A DNA stretch of 64,000 nucleotides from Microbacterium aurugineum (GTDB lineage: Bacteria > Actinomycetota > Actinomycetes > Actinomycetales > Microbacteriaceae). The notes under the pieces were generated by a model. That model made no database searches. It was given only the letters and a program-made list of their open reading frames with translations, and was not told the DNA's origin. Made by a program: the position numbers and the translations under genes. The stretch spans positions 1,302,001-1,366,000 of the forward strand of contig NZ_CP078078.1 of NCBI RefSeq assembly GCF_023101205.1. Direction: 5' to 3'. Positions 50,204 to 57,780 of the stretch are shown one piece after another (position 1 is the first letter of the stretch; each line of letters starts with the position of its first letter).

Positions 50204-50556
50204 TGGCTACCGGTGGAAACGCGATCCGCGGCACCCGCGTGGGCTCCGGCCCGATGGGGGAGCAGGACCACGGTTATCACGCCGACCGCATCGCGGTCTC
50301 GTACTGGGACGGGCTCGGCAACGAGACCGTGCGCTACTTCGCAGCCGGTCTCCCGGAAGAGGAGATCCCGGAGACGATCGACCACCCGCAGTCTGGTCTG
50401 CCTGCCGGGCGCGACAAGGAGAATCCGCCCGCGCTCGCGAAGGCGGAGCCCTATAAGACGCACCTCGCGTACGTGAAGGAGCGTCGTACAGACGAGGAAG
50501 CGGTCCAGCTGCTCGACGACGCGCTCACGCAGCTGCGTGAGCGTCGGGGCCAGTGA
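50203..50556 (+). CDS. rbpA: RNA polymerase-binding protein RbpA, zinc-less variant
   Basis: RbpA is an actinobacterial factor that stabilises sigma-A/HrdB RNA polymerase holoenzyme at promoters. This 117-residue protein keeps the N-terminal GNAIRGTRVGSGPMGE, the basic linker and the sigma-interacting end EPYKTHLAYVKERRTDEEAVQLLDDALTQLRERR. The core domain lacks the zinc ligands of the S. coelicolor protein (Cys-x3-His and Cys-x2-Cys): the positions are Asp36, Asn40, His61 and Ser64, and no cysteine occurs anywhere. It begins in the secG stop (TGATG), so the two are coupled. Confidence 0.92.
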   Translation: MATGGNAIRGTRVGSGPMGEQDHGYHADRIAVSYWDGLGNETVRYFAAGLPEEEIPETIDHPQSGLPAGRDKENPPALAKAEPYKTHLAYVKERRTDEEAVQLLDDALTQLRERRGQ

Positions 50557-50574
50557 CCTCGACCTGACATCGAA

Positions 50575-50604
50575 GAAGCCGCCGCGAGTGATCGCGGCGG
50601 CTTC
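50575..50604. terminator. Terminator between rbpA and the HEVGH protein gene
   Basis: Exact 13-bp stem (50575-50587 with 50592-50604), loop GTGA, then TTTCGTC. It lies between converging genes and is symmetrical. Confidence 0.8.
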
Positions 50605-50629
50605 TTTCGTCTCGCCCGGGTGCGGGGCC

Positions 50630-51901
50630 TCAGCGGCACCCGGCAGCGGCGTCGATGTACTCCTGTGGCGGATAGCCGTATGCCCAGACTCCGTTGGCGT
50701 CATCGGTGTATCCCATGCTGATCGCCCAGGCGGTCGCCCACTTCTCGATGCTGTCCTGCGTGGAGGCGTCGTACATGTCCTCGCACTTCACGCTGATCGC
50801 GTGGCCCACCTCGTGTGCGACGAGTGCTTTGCTCCGCTCAGCGGGCCACTGTTCGGCGACCGAGTTCGACAACTCGATGATCGCGCGATCCGGGTCGTCC
50901 CACCACCACGTCGTGTAGCCGCCCATGCTGCCGTTGTACCCCGCGCCGTTCACCACGGGAGCCCAGTCGAACTCCAGCAGGACCCCGGGGGCGAGTGACC
51001 GCGCGAAGGCCTCGATCTCCAGTCTCGCGTTCTGCAGGGGCCCCGCCTTCTCCGCCAGTTCTTGGGCCTCGGTGGCGACGACCTCGGCTGCGGCTCCCTG
51101 CAGGGACAGGTACGTCGTCGCCGCAGCGGCGTCCAGGGTGGTCGTCGCGGCGGCGTCTGCAGCGGCGTTCCGCAACGCGATCACGGCATCGTTCCTCGCG
51201 GAGAGATGCGCCTTCTCGAAGCCGACGGCGGCTTCGCCCGCTGTCGCGAGAAGGGTCACCCCGCTCCGGGAGACACCATCACCGACGGTGGCGATCTCGG
51301 TCGTCACCGTGCGCAGATCGTCGGAGAGGCGGCTTGTCGATGCCAGGTGCTGCTCCAGAAGCGTCGTCGCTCCGAAGAGCTCCCAGAACCACACCGGCTT
51401 CTCGCCGGATGAGGGAACCTCGGTCGCCACGATCTCCTCGGCGGAGGCAGCGACGATCTCCGCGTCCTCGGACGCTGTGGTCAGCGCGGCCCCCAGCTCC
51501 GCGTCCACGGCGACAGCCGGCTTCTCGACGGAGAGGATCTGCTCCGCCGCATCGGTGACATCGCGCAGTTCGGTGATGTCGCTGCGAACCTCCGTCTTCG
51601 CCGTGGACGCCGTCTCCGCGGCCTCGGCGTACCGCGATGCGGCGTTGTCGTAGCCGAGGTTCGCAGCCACCTGCGTGATCGAGAGAGCGGCGATCACCGC
51701 GACACCGCCGACCAGTCCCAGGATCAGCCCACGGCGGTTCTTCCGCTGTGCGGGAGGGGAGAGGGGAGGCGGGGTGGACGAGAACGCGACAGGTAGTCGA
51801 TGCTCGCCGGAAGAAGGCGTCGGCGTGTCGAGAGGTGGCGGGGTCGGGATTGTCACATCGTGCCCATTCGGTGGGGCCTTCCGGCCGGTGGCTGCCTGCA
51901 T
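50630..51901 (-). CDS. Membrane-anchored coiled-coil protein with HEVGH motif
   Basis: A 423-residue protein of unknown function. The first about 55 residues are Pro-rich and cytoplasmic, then one membrane helix (about residues 57-78, GLILGLVGGVAVIAALSITQVAA). A long Ala-rich helical, probably coiled-coil region runs to about residue 290. The C-terminal globular part contains VAHEVGHAISVKCEDM, an HExxH zinc metallopeptidase-type motif, plus two cysteines (VKCEDM and the final GCR) that could pair. The third zinc ligand is not obvious. The ATG at 51901 lies 10 nt after a TACGCT box. It might be an outward-facing peptidase, but this is not proven. Confidence 0.72.
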   Translation of the reverse strand: MQAATGRKAPPNGHDVTIPTPPPLDTPTPSSGEHRLPVAFSSTPPPLSPPAQRKNRRGLILGLVGGVAVIAALSITQVAANLGYDNAASRYAEAAETASTAKTEVRSDITELRDVTDAAEQILSVEKPAVAVDAELGAALTTASEDAEIVAASAEEIVATEVPSSGEKPVWFWELFGATTLLEQHLASTSRLSDDLRTVTTEIATVGDGVSRSGVTLLATAGEAAVGFEKAHLSARNDAVIALRNAAADAAATTTLDAAAATTYLSLQGAAAEVVATEAQELAEKAGPLQNARLEIEAFARSLAPGVLLEFDWAPVVNGAGYNGSMGGYTTWWWDDPDRAIIELSNSVAEQWPAERSKALVAHEVGHAISVKCEDMYDASTQDSIEKWATAWAISMGYTDDANGVWAYGYPPQEYIDAAAGCR

Positions 51902-51911
51902 CGATGCTGTC

Positions 51912-51917
51912 AGCGTA
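51912..51917 (-). promoter_or_regulatory. -10 box of the HEVGH protein gene
   Basis: TACGCT on the minus strand ends 10 nt before the ATG, so the leader would be only a few bases. Confidence 0.4.
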
Positions 51918-51940
51918 TTCGACTGCCGGGCGGAGAGAGG

Positions 51941-51973
51941 AGAAGGCCCCCACCGCGGGGGTGGGGGCCTTCT
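51941..51973 (-). terminator. Terminator of tRNA-Gly
   Basis: Exact 14-bp stem (51941-51954 with 51960-51973), 7 nt past the 3' end of the tRNA on the minus strand. It is followed by the promoter of the HEVGH gene. Confidence 0.8.
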
Positions 51974-51980
51974 GGAGCGG

Positions 51981-52051
51981 AGGGGCTGACGGGAATCGAA
52001 CCCGCATCATTAGTTTGGAAGACTAAGGCTTTACCACTAAGCTACAGCCCC
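51981..52051 (-). tRNA. tRNA-Gly (anticodon UCC)
   Basis: The minus strand folds into a cloverleaf: acceptor stem GGGGCTG/CAGCCCC, D arm GCTTAGTGGTAAAGC, anticodon stem TTAGT/ACTAA with loop CTTCCAA (anticodon TCC), and T arm CGGGTTCGATTCCCG. CCA is not encoded. A TATAGT promoter box lies 38 nt upstream. Confidence 0.95.
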
Positions 52052-52089
52052 GGATCCGAGACTCCGGAAGTCTCAGTGCCGACTCAACG

Positions 52090-52095
52090 ACTATA
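52090..52095 (-). promoter_or_regulatory. -10 box of tRNA-Gly
   Basis: TATAGT on the minus strand predicts a start about 31 nt before the tRNA 5' end. Confidence 0.5.
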
Positions 52096-52123
52096 CCGGA
52101 CTCTGGCGCATGCTCCGGTCCGT

Positions 52124-52129
52124 TAGACT
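52124..52129 (+). promoter_or_regulatory. -10 box of tRNA-Pro, perhaps also tig
   Basis: TAGACT predicts a start near 52137, 23 nt before tRNA-Pro. No clear -10 box was found between the tRNA and tig, so tig may depend on this promoter. Confidence 0.5.
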
Positions 52130-52159
52130 CGGTGGGGCTGAATCTGCGTGCGGATTCCC

Positions 52160-52233
52160 CGGGGCGTAGCTCAGCTTGGTAGAGCGCCCGCTTTGGGAGC
52201 GGGAGGTCGCAGGTTCAACTCCTGTCGCCCCGA
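52160..52233 (+). tRNA. tRNA-Pro (anticodon UGG)
   Basis: Cloverleaf with acceptor stem CGGGGCG/CGCCCCG, anticodon stem CCCGC/GCGGG with loop TTTGGGA (anticodon TGG), and T arm GCAGGTTCAACTCCTGT. It is 74 nt, CCA not encoded. tig starts 62 nt downstream. Confidence 0.95.
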
Positions 52234-52295
52234 CACGGCCCCACAGACCTTACAGCCGCGATACCGCGCGGAAATCACAAGGAGAACACACCAGC

Positions 52296-53771
52296 ATGGC
52301 GAACAGCACCGTCGAGAAGCTGACCCCGACCCGGGTCAAGCTCACCATCACGGTCACCCCGGACGACCTCAAGCCCAGCATCGCGCACGCCTATGAGCAC
52401 ATCGCTCAGGACGTGCAGATCCCCGGCTTCCGCAAGGGCAAGGTTCCGGCGCCCATCATCGATCAGCGCATCGGCCGCGGTGCCGTCATCGAGCACGCGG
52501 TGAACGAGGGCCTGGACAAGTTCTTCCGAGACGCCACGGTCGAGCACAAGCTGCGTGTCGTCGGTCGTCCCGCGGCGGACATCACCCAGTGGCCGAGCGA
52601 GAAGGACTTCTCGGGCGATCTGCTCGTCGACATCGAGGTGGACGTCCGTCCGGAGATCGAGCTCCCCTCCTACGACGGCATCACGGTGACCGTCGACGCC
52701 GTCGAGGCGGATGACGCTGCGCTCGACGCTGAGCTCGACAACATGCGTGCCCGCTTCGGCACGCTCGTCCCGGTCGACCGTCCGGCCACGAAGGGTGACT
52801 TCGTGGACCTCGACCTCGTCGCCACCATCGACGGCGCCGAGATCGACCGCGCCGAGGGCGTCTCCTACGAGATCGGCTCCGGCGAGCTGCTCGAGGGCAT
52901 CGACGACGCGATCGAGTCCCTCACCGCGGGGGAGGACACCACGTTCCGCTCGGCTCTCGTCGGCGGCGACCACGCCGGCTCCGAGGCCGAGGTCTCCGTG
53001 ACGGTCAAGGCCGTCAAGGAGCGCGAGCTGCCCGAGGCGGACGACGACTTCGCTCAGATCGCGAGTGAGTTCGACACGATCGCGGAACTCCGCGAGAGCC
53101 TCGCCGAGCGTGTCGCTCAGCAGGGCGTCTTCACGCAGGGCTCCGCGGCGCGCGACAAGCTCGTCGAGGTGCTTCTCGAGCAGATCGAGATCCCGGTTCC
53201 GCCGCAGCTCATCGAAGACGAGGTCCACAACCACCTCGAGGGCGAAGGCCGTCTCGAGGACGACGTGCACCGTGCCGAGGTCACCGAGGCGAGCGAGAAG
53301 CAGTTCCGCACGCAGGTGCTGCTCGACACGATCGCCGAGCAGGCCGACGTGCAGGTCTCGCAGGAGGAGCTCAGCCAGTACCTCATCCAGTCGGCCGCGC
53401 AGTACGGCATGGCGCCGCAGGAGTTCGTCGAGGCTCTGCAGTCCTCGAACCAGCTCCCCGCGCTCGTCGGTGAGGTCGCCCGCAACAAGGCCCTCGCGAT
53501 CGCGCTCGGCAAGGTGAAGGTCGTCGACAGCAACGGCAAGGCCGTCGACCTGTCCGACTTCATCGTGACCGATGACGAGGCCGCTGAGGCTGAGGCTGAG
53601 ACCGCCGAGGCCGAGGAGAAGCCCGCCAAGAAGGCCCCGGCCAAGAAGCCGGCCGCCAAGAAGGCTCCGGCCAAGAAGGCCGACGAGGCTGACGACGCCG
53701 AGAAGCCGGCCGCCAAGAAGCCGGCCGCCAAGAAGGCTCCGGCCAAGAAGGCTGCCGACAAGGCCGAGTGA
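52296..53771 (+). CDS. tig: Trigger factor with Lys/Ala/Pro-rich tail
   Basis: Trigger factor is the ribosome-bound chaperone with peptidyl-prolyl isomerase activity. The 491-residue protein has the ribosome-docking loop with [11 protein letters not shown] (about residues 45-55), the FKBP-like PPIase domain (about 160-250, [16 protein letters not shown]) and the C-terminal chaperone arms to about residue 425. It then continues with an acidic stretch and about 50 residues of [14 protein letters not shown] repeats not present in E. coli trigger factor. ATG 52296 has AAGGAG upstream. It is the first protein gene of a tig-TPR-clpP1-clpP2 run. Confidence 0.97.
   Translation: MANSTVEKLTPTRVKLTITVTPDDLKPSIAHAYEHIAQDVQIPGFRKGKVPAPIIDQRIGRGAVIEHAVNEGLDKFFRDATVEHKLRVVGRPAADITQWPSEKDFSGDLLVDIEVDVRPEIELPSYDGITVTVDAVEADDAALDAELDNMRARFGTLVPVDRPATKGDFVDLDLVATIDGAEIDRAEGVSYEIGSGELLEGIDDAIESLTAGEDTTFRSALVGGDHAGSEAEVSVTVKAVKERELPEADDDFAQIASEFDTIAELRESLAERVAQQGVFTQGSAARDKLVEVLLEQIEIPVPPQLIEDEVHNHLEGEGRLEDDVHRAEVTEASEKQFRTQVLLDTIAEQADVQVSQEELSQYLIQSAAQYGMAPQEFVEALQSSNQLPALVGEVARNKALAIALGKVKVVDSNGKAVDLSDFIVTDDEAAEAEAETAEAEEKPAKKAPAKKPAAKKAPAKKADEADDAEKPAAKKPAAKKAPAKKAADKAE
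53620..53768 (+). repeat. Degenerate in-gene repeat coding the trigger factor tail
   Basis: Repeated units of GCC-AAG-AAG-GCC/CCG-type codons encode several copies of a KKAPAKK/KKPAAKK motif. The run is in frame and ends at the tig stop, which marks it as a protein feature rather than an intergenic repeat. Confidence 0.8.
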
Positions 53772-53787
53772 TCGACACGATCCAGTG

Positions 53788-53821
53788 AAGAGGGCGGATG
53801 CTGCGGCATCCGCCCTCTTTT
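53788..53821 (+). terminator. Terminator of tig
   Basis: Exact 14-bp stem (53788-53801 with 53806-53819), loop TGCG, followed by TT. It is one of the few here with a hint of a U tract. Confidence 0.85.
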
Positions 53822-53839
53822 CCTATCGAGGGGACAACC

Positions 53840-54337
53840 ATGACGAAGAGCTGGGACGAGCGCGTGGATGAGGTGTGGGCGCAGGCCTCCGGCGAGGAGG
53901 TCGGAGCCGACACGGTCGCGCGCATCGACGCACTGGCCGCGGAGCGCGGACCCGATGACGCCCGTGCGGAGTTCGAACGGGCCGGTGCCCGTGACTCTGC
54001 GGGCTTGCCGGCCGAAGCGGTCGCGCTGTATCGACGGGCTCTCACTTTGGGGCTCGACGAGGAGCACCGTCCGCAGTGCGTGATCCAGTTGGCGAGTTCG
54101 TTGCGGAACCTCGGTGAGTACGACGACGCCCTCGCCGTCATCCGCGCGGAGGAGGAACGGTCGGCCGACGGTCCGTACCGCGATGCCGTCGCCACGGTGC
54201 ACGCGCTCATCCTGGCGAGCGCGGGTCGGCCGGCACAGGGCCTCTCCGTGGCGTTGCTCGCCCTGGTGCCCCACCTTCCGCGTTACCACCGGTCGATGAC
54301 GGCATACGCCCTCGAGATCGCTCACGCCGACACCTGA
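53840..54337 (+). CDS. Tetratricopeptide repeat family protein
   Basis: A 165-residue helical protein of the small tetratricopeptide group (TPR_5-like), probably a scaffold or protein-binding protein. The repeat-like helices include ARDSAGLPAEAVALYRRALTLGL and QLASSLRNLGEYDDALAVIRAEE, which show TPR spacing of Gly/Ala residues. ATG 53840 has GAGGGGA upstream. It lies between tig and clpP1. No catalytic motif is seen, and the role is unknown. Confidence 0.83.
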   Translation: MTKSWDERVDEVWAQASGEEVGADTVARIDALAAERGPDDARAEFERAGARDSAGLPAEAVALYRRALTLGLDEEHRPQCVIQLASSLRNLGEYDDALAVIRAEEERSADGPYRDAVATVHALILASAGRPAQGLSVALLALVPHLPRYHRSMTAYALEIAHADT

Positions 54338-54380
54338 TATGCCGACGGCGAACACGGCCTGGGTGCCGCGCCTGCGCCGG

Positions 54381-54386
54381 TAGATT
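54381..54386 (+). promoter_or_regulatory. -10 box of clpP1-clpP2
   Basis: TAGATT predicts a start near 54393, and the leader has CAGGAG before ATG 54419. No ClgR/CtsR-type operator was clear to me. Confidence 0.5.
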
Positions 54387-54418
54387 CGAATCACTGAAAC
54401 ACGGAATCAGGAGCTGAC

Positions 54419-55015
54419 ATGGCTGCAGAACCCCTCCTCGCAACGAGCGTCTTCGACAGGTTGCTGAAGGACCGCATCATCTGGCTCGGCTCGGAGGTGC
54501 GAGACGAGAACGCGAACGAGATCTGCGCGAAGATCCTTCTTCTCGCCGCAGAGGACTCCGAGCGAGACATCTACCTCTACGTGAACTCGCCCGGAGGCTC
54601 GATCACCGCCGGCATGGCGATCTACGACACGATGCAGTTCGTGCCGAACGACATCGTCACGGTCGGAATCGGTATGGCCGCATCGATGGGGCAGCTGCTC
54701 CTCACCGCGGGCACCAAGGGCAAGCGCTACATCACCCCGAACGCGCGTGTGCTGCTTCACCAGCCGCACGGTGGCTTCGGCGGGACGTCGAGTGACATCC
54801 AGACCCAGGCGCAGCTCATCATGTCGATGAAGAACCGTCTCGCGGAGATCACCGCGGCCCAGACCGGCAAGTCGGTCGAGCAGATCAACGCCGATGGTGA
54901 CCGCGACCGCTGGTTCACCGCCGAGGAAGCGCTGGAATACGGCTTCGTCGACCACATCCGCGAATCGGCCTCCGACGTCATCGGCGGCGGCGGAACCGAC
55001 CAGGACACCGAGTAA
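54419..55015 (+). CDS. clpP1: ATP-dependent Clp protease proteolytic subunit ClpP1
   Basis: ClpP1 is one of two different peptidase rings that form the actinobacterial ClpP1P2 protease. The 198-residue protein has the catalytic triad Ser89 (GMAASMG), His114 (LLHQPHGG) and Asp163 (DRDRWF). It starts with a short N-terminus, as ClpP1 usually does. It is followed 20 nt later by clpP2, with a shared promoter. ClpX, its unfoldase partner, is encoded 5.2 kb downstream at 60241 rather than next to it. Confidence 0.97.
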   Translation: MAAEPLLATSVFDRLLKDRIIWLGSEVRDENANEICAKILLLAAEDSERDIYLYVNSPGGSITAGMAIYDTMQFVPNDIVTVGIGMAASMGQLLLTAGTKGKRYITPNARVLLHQPHGGFGGTSSDIQTQAQLIMSMKNRLAEITAAQTGKSVEQINADGDRDRWFTAEEALEYGFVDHIRESASDVIGGGGTDQDTE

Positions 55016-55035
55016 CGGAAAGCGAAAGGACGCTC

Positions 55036-55677
55036 ATGTACACACCCACCTTCCGCTCATCCGGTGACCTGCCCTCCAGCCGCTACGTGCTCCCGCAGTT
55101 CGAGGAGCGCACCGCCTACGGCTTCAAGCGTCAGGACCCGTACAACAAGCTGTTCGAAGACCGCGTGATCTTCCTCGGCGTGCAGGTCGACGATGCGTCT
55201 GCCGACGATGTGATGGCTCAGCTCCTCGTCCTGGAGAGCCAGGACTCCGAGCGCGACATCACGATGTACATCAACTCGCCCGGTGGCTCGTTCACCGCGA
55301 TGACGGCGATCTACGACACGATGCAGTACGTCGCGCCGCAGATCCAGACCGTGGTCCTCGGGCAGGCGGCCTCGGCGGCCGCCGTGCTGCTCGCGGCCGG
55401 TGCGCCGGGCAAGCGACTCGCGCTTCCGAACGCTCGCGTGCTCATCCACCAGCCCGCGATGGGCGAAGCCGGTCACGGACAGGCTTCCGACATCGAGATC
55501 CAGGCCGCGGAGATCCTCCGCATGCGGACCTGGCTCGAGGAGACCCTGGCCGGGCACACGAACCGCACCCCGGAGCAGGTGAACCGCGACATCGATCGCG
55601 ACAACATCCTCTCTGCCACGCAGGCACTCGAGTACGGCATCGTCGACCAGGTGCTCACCACGCGCAAGCGCGTCTGA
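55036..55677 (+). CDS. clpP2: ATP-dependent Clp protease proteolytic subunit ClpP2
   Basis: ClpP2 pairs with ClpP1 in the mixed Clp protease. The 213-residue protein has the triad Ser113 (GQAASAAA), His138 (LIHQPAMG) and Asp189 (IDRDN), and the longer N-terminal region (to about residue 35) typical of ClpP2, which normally docks ClpX/ClpC. ATG 55036 has GAAAGGA upstream. A perfect 38-bp palindrome follows the stop. Confidence 0.97.
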   Translation: MYTPTFRSSGDLPSSRYVLPQFEERTAYGFKRQDPYNKLFEDRVIFLGVQVDDASADDVMAQLLVLESQDSERDITMYINSPGGSFTAMTAIYDTMQYVAPQIQTVVLGQAASAAAVLLAAGAPGKRLALPNARVLIHQPAMGEAGHGQASDIEIQAAEILRMRTWLEETLAGHTNRTPEQVNRDIDRDNILSATQALEYGIVDQVLTTRKRV

Positions 55678-55690
55678 GCGTCTCAGACAT

Positions 55691-55728
55691 CGAAAGGACG
55701 CCCGTCGGATCCGACGGGCGTCCTTTCG
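55691..55728. terminator. Perfect 38-bp palindrome after clpP2
   Basis: The 19-base arms are exact reverse complements, so a fully paired stem with no loop or a minimal loop can form. It separates clpP2 from the deoxyribose operon. There is no U run. Confidence 0.8.
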
Positions 55729-55765
55729 TCGTCTCCGGCGGATGTGCAACCTCCTTCGCTCGGTC

Positions 55766-55779
55766 TGCGCATATGAGCA
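55766..55779. promoter_or_regulatory. Candidate operator of the SorC/DeoR-type regulator
   Basis: The 14-bp dyad TGC-N-CATATG-N-GCA lies just upstream of the -35 region for the regulator gene. It is the only perfect AT-cored dyad in the intergenic region and is a natural autoregulation site. Confidence 0.5.
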
Positions 55780-55807
55780 CGCAGGTGCGCGGACGCAGTA
55801 TTGGGCC

Positions 55808-55813
55808 TACCCT
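55808..55813 (+). promoter_or_regulatory. Candidate -10 box of the deoxyribose operon
   Basis: TACCCT predicts a start near 55820, about 14 nt before the regulator's GTG at 55834. Confidence 0.4.
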
Positions 55814-55833
55814 GGAGGAGGAAGGAGGATTCC

Positions 55834-56769
55834 GTGGAAGAAGATCTGCTCATGGTTCGCGTCGCCGAGCTGTATTACGACGAGGACAAGACCCAGGACG
55901 AGATCGGCGGACTTCTCAAGATCTCCCGCTGGAAGGTCGGTCGTCTGCTCACTCAGGCGAGGGAACGCGGAATCGTGCGTATCGAGATCGTGCATCCTCG
56001 GGCACGGCGCCTCGGCCTCGAACGGCTCCTCGTCGAGAGGTTCGGACTGACGGACGCCGTCGTCGTTCCTTCGCCGGAGGGTGACGATGGGACGCTGGAG
56101 CGGGTCGCGCAAGCCGCGGCCGATTTCCTCACCGCTCTGCGACCGGTTCCCCGCACCCTCGGCGTGAGCTGGGGTCGCACCCTGCGCGCCGTCGCGGAGG
56201 CCCTTCCCGACGGGTGGGCCAACGGCGTCACCGTGGTGCAGCTCAATGGGGGAGTGAGCCTGAACCGCCGTTCCGGGGGCGCCGCGGGGCTGGCCGTCAC
56301 GATCGCCCAGCGGGCGTCGGGTCAGGTATCGCTGCTCCCCAGTCCCGCCATCCTCGAGCGAGTCGAGACCAAGCAGGCCATCGAGTCGGACCGCACCGTC
56401 GCGGCCGTGCTCGAAGAGGCTGCGGAGGCGCAAGCGTTTCTCTTCACCGCAGGCCCCTGCGACGCCTCGTCCGCCCATGTCGAGAACGGATACCTCCGTG
56501 CGGAGGACGTGGAGGAACTCGCGCGCCGAGGCGCGGTCGGCGACGTTCTCGGCCGCTACGTCGACGCGGAGGGCAACATCGTCGACTCGCAACTCGACGC
56601 CCGGACGGTCGGCGTCTCGCTCGACCGTCTTCGCGGAGCCACCCATGCGATCTTCGTGACGGCGGGTCCCGCCAAGCACGACATCGCACGTACAGTCGTG
56701 ACCAGTCGCCTGTGCGGCGTTCTGGTGACCGATGAGACCACAGCACGAGCATTGTTGGAGGAACAGTGA
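55834..56769 (+). CDS. deoR: SorC/DeoR-type sugar-binding transcriptional regulator
   Basis: A 311-residue regulator with an N-terminal helix-turn-helix (DKTQDEIGGLLKISRWKVGRLLTQARERGIVRIEI) and a C-terminal sugar-phosphate-binding domain (LGVSWGRTLRAVAEALP, VVQLNGGVSLNRRSGGAAGLA, LDARTVGVSLDRLRGATHAIFVTAGPAKHDIARTVV), as in B. subtilis DeoR and SorC. The GTG at 55834 has AAGGAGG upstream. It overlaps deoC by GTGA, so it is probably the local regulator of deoxyribose use, likely sensing deoxyribose-5-phosphate. Confidence 0.87.
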   Translation: MEEDLLMVRVAELYYDEDKTQDEIGGLLKISRWKVGRLLTQARERGIVRIEIVHPRARRLGLERLLVERFGLTDAVVVPSPEGDDGTLERVAQAAADFLTALRPVPRTLGVSWGRTLRAVAEALPDGWANGVTVVQLNGGVSLNRRSGGAAGLAVTIAQRASGQVSLLPSPAILERVETKQAIESDRTVAAVLEEAAEAQAFLFTAGPCDASSAHVENGYLRAEDVEELARRGAVGDVLGRYVDAEGNIVDSQLDARTVGVSLDRLRGATHAIFVTAGPAKHDIARTVVTSRLCGVLVTDETTARALLEEQ

Positions 56770-57767
56770 CGACCAAAGAACTCAGCCGCAGGACGGCGGT
56801 GGATGTTCTCGGCGCCGAGCCGGACGACGCCACTCTCCGGCGCTTCCTGCACGGACTTCCGGGAGTGGACGCCGTCGGTCTGGAACAGCGCGCAGCCGGA
56901 CTCGGCACGCGTTCGATCAAGACCACGTCGAAAGCCTGGGCGCTCGACACCATCATCAAGCTGATCGACCTCACGACGCTGGAGGGGGCGGACACCCCCG
57001 GCAAGGTGCGCTCGCTCGTCGCCAAGGCGAAGACCCCCGATGCGGCCGATCCGTCGACACCGCGCGTTGCTGCGGTCTGCGTCTACGGCGACATGGTCGG
57101 CGACGCGGTGAGCGCGCTCGGCGGTCTGCACGGCGACCCCGACGACGGTCTGATCTCGGTCGCGGCGGTGGCCACGGCATTCCCGAGTGGGCGCTCATCG
57201 CTCGCGATCAAGCTCGCCGACACCGCTGAGGCGGTCGCCGCCGGCGCTGACGAGATCGACATGGTCATCGACCGCGGGGCGTTCCTCTCCGGCCGCTACG
57301 GGCTCGTGTTCGACCAGATCGCCCAGGTCAAGGAAGCCTGCCGGCGTGAGGACGGCTCGTACGCCTCTCTCAAGGTGATCCTCGAGACCGGTGAGCTGAA
57401 CACGTACGACAACATCAAGCGCGCGTCCTGGCTCGGCATCCTTGCCGGTGGCGACTTCATCAAGACCTCGACCGGCAAGGTCCAGCCAGCCGCGACGCTC
57501 CCCACGACGCTGCTCATGCTCGAGACCGTCCGCGATTGGTATCGCGGGACCGGGGAGAAGATCGGTGTGAAGCCCGCCGGTGGCATCCGCTCCTCGAAGG
57601 ACGCGGTGAAGTACCTGGTCACCGTCGCCGAGACGGTGGGCGAGGAGTGGCTGCAGCCGCACCTCTTCCGTTTCGGAGCCTCCAGCCTGCTCAACGACGT
57701 TCTCCTGCAGCGTCAGAAGCTCACTTCCGGCCACTACTCGGGCCCCGACTACGTCACGATCGACTGA
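56766..57767 (+). CDS. deoC: Deoxyribose-phosphate aldolase
   Basis: DeoC cleaves 2-deoxyribose-5-phosphate to glyceraldehyde-3-phosphate and acetaldehyde. The 333-residue protein is the longer class, like the eukaryotic type. The Schiff-base lysine is in GDFIKTSTGK and the second active-site lysine in IGVKPAGGIRS. GTG 56766 overlaps the regulator gene by GTGA. The acetaldehyde product is the natural substrate for the two aldehyde dehydrogenase genes that follow, which explains the operon: regulator, aldolase, ALDH, partner. Confidence 0.95.
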   Translation: MTTKELSRRTAVDVLGAEPDDATLRRFLHGLPGVDAVGLEQRAAGLGTRSIKTTSKAWALDTIIKLIDLTTLEGADTPGKVRSLVAKAKTPDAADPSTPRVAAVCVYGDMVGDAVSALGGLHGDPDDGLISVAAVATAFPSGRSSLAIKLADTAEAVAAGADEIDMVIDRGAFLSGRYGLVFDQIAQVKEACRREDGSYASLKVILETGELNTYDNIKRASWLGILAGGDFIKTSTGKVQPAATLPTTLLMLETVRDWYRGTGEKIGVKPAGGIRSSKDAVKYLVTVAETVGEEWLQPHLFRFGASSLLNDVLLQRQKLTSGHYSGPDYVTID

Positions 57768-57780
57768 CGGGAAGACGAAC

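Noticed and set aside
51981..52233. tRNA genes as phage or island attachment sites
   Set aside because: No integrase, direct repeat of the tRNA 3' end or foreign gene block was seen near either tRNA.
53620..53768. Repeated units that could be taken as a tandem DNA repeat or CRISPR-like array
   Set aside because: There are no regular repeat-spacer units. The repeats are in frame with tig and code for a Lys/Ala/Pro tail.
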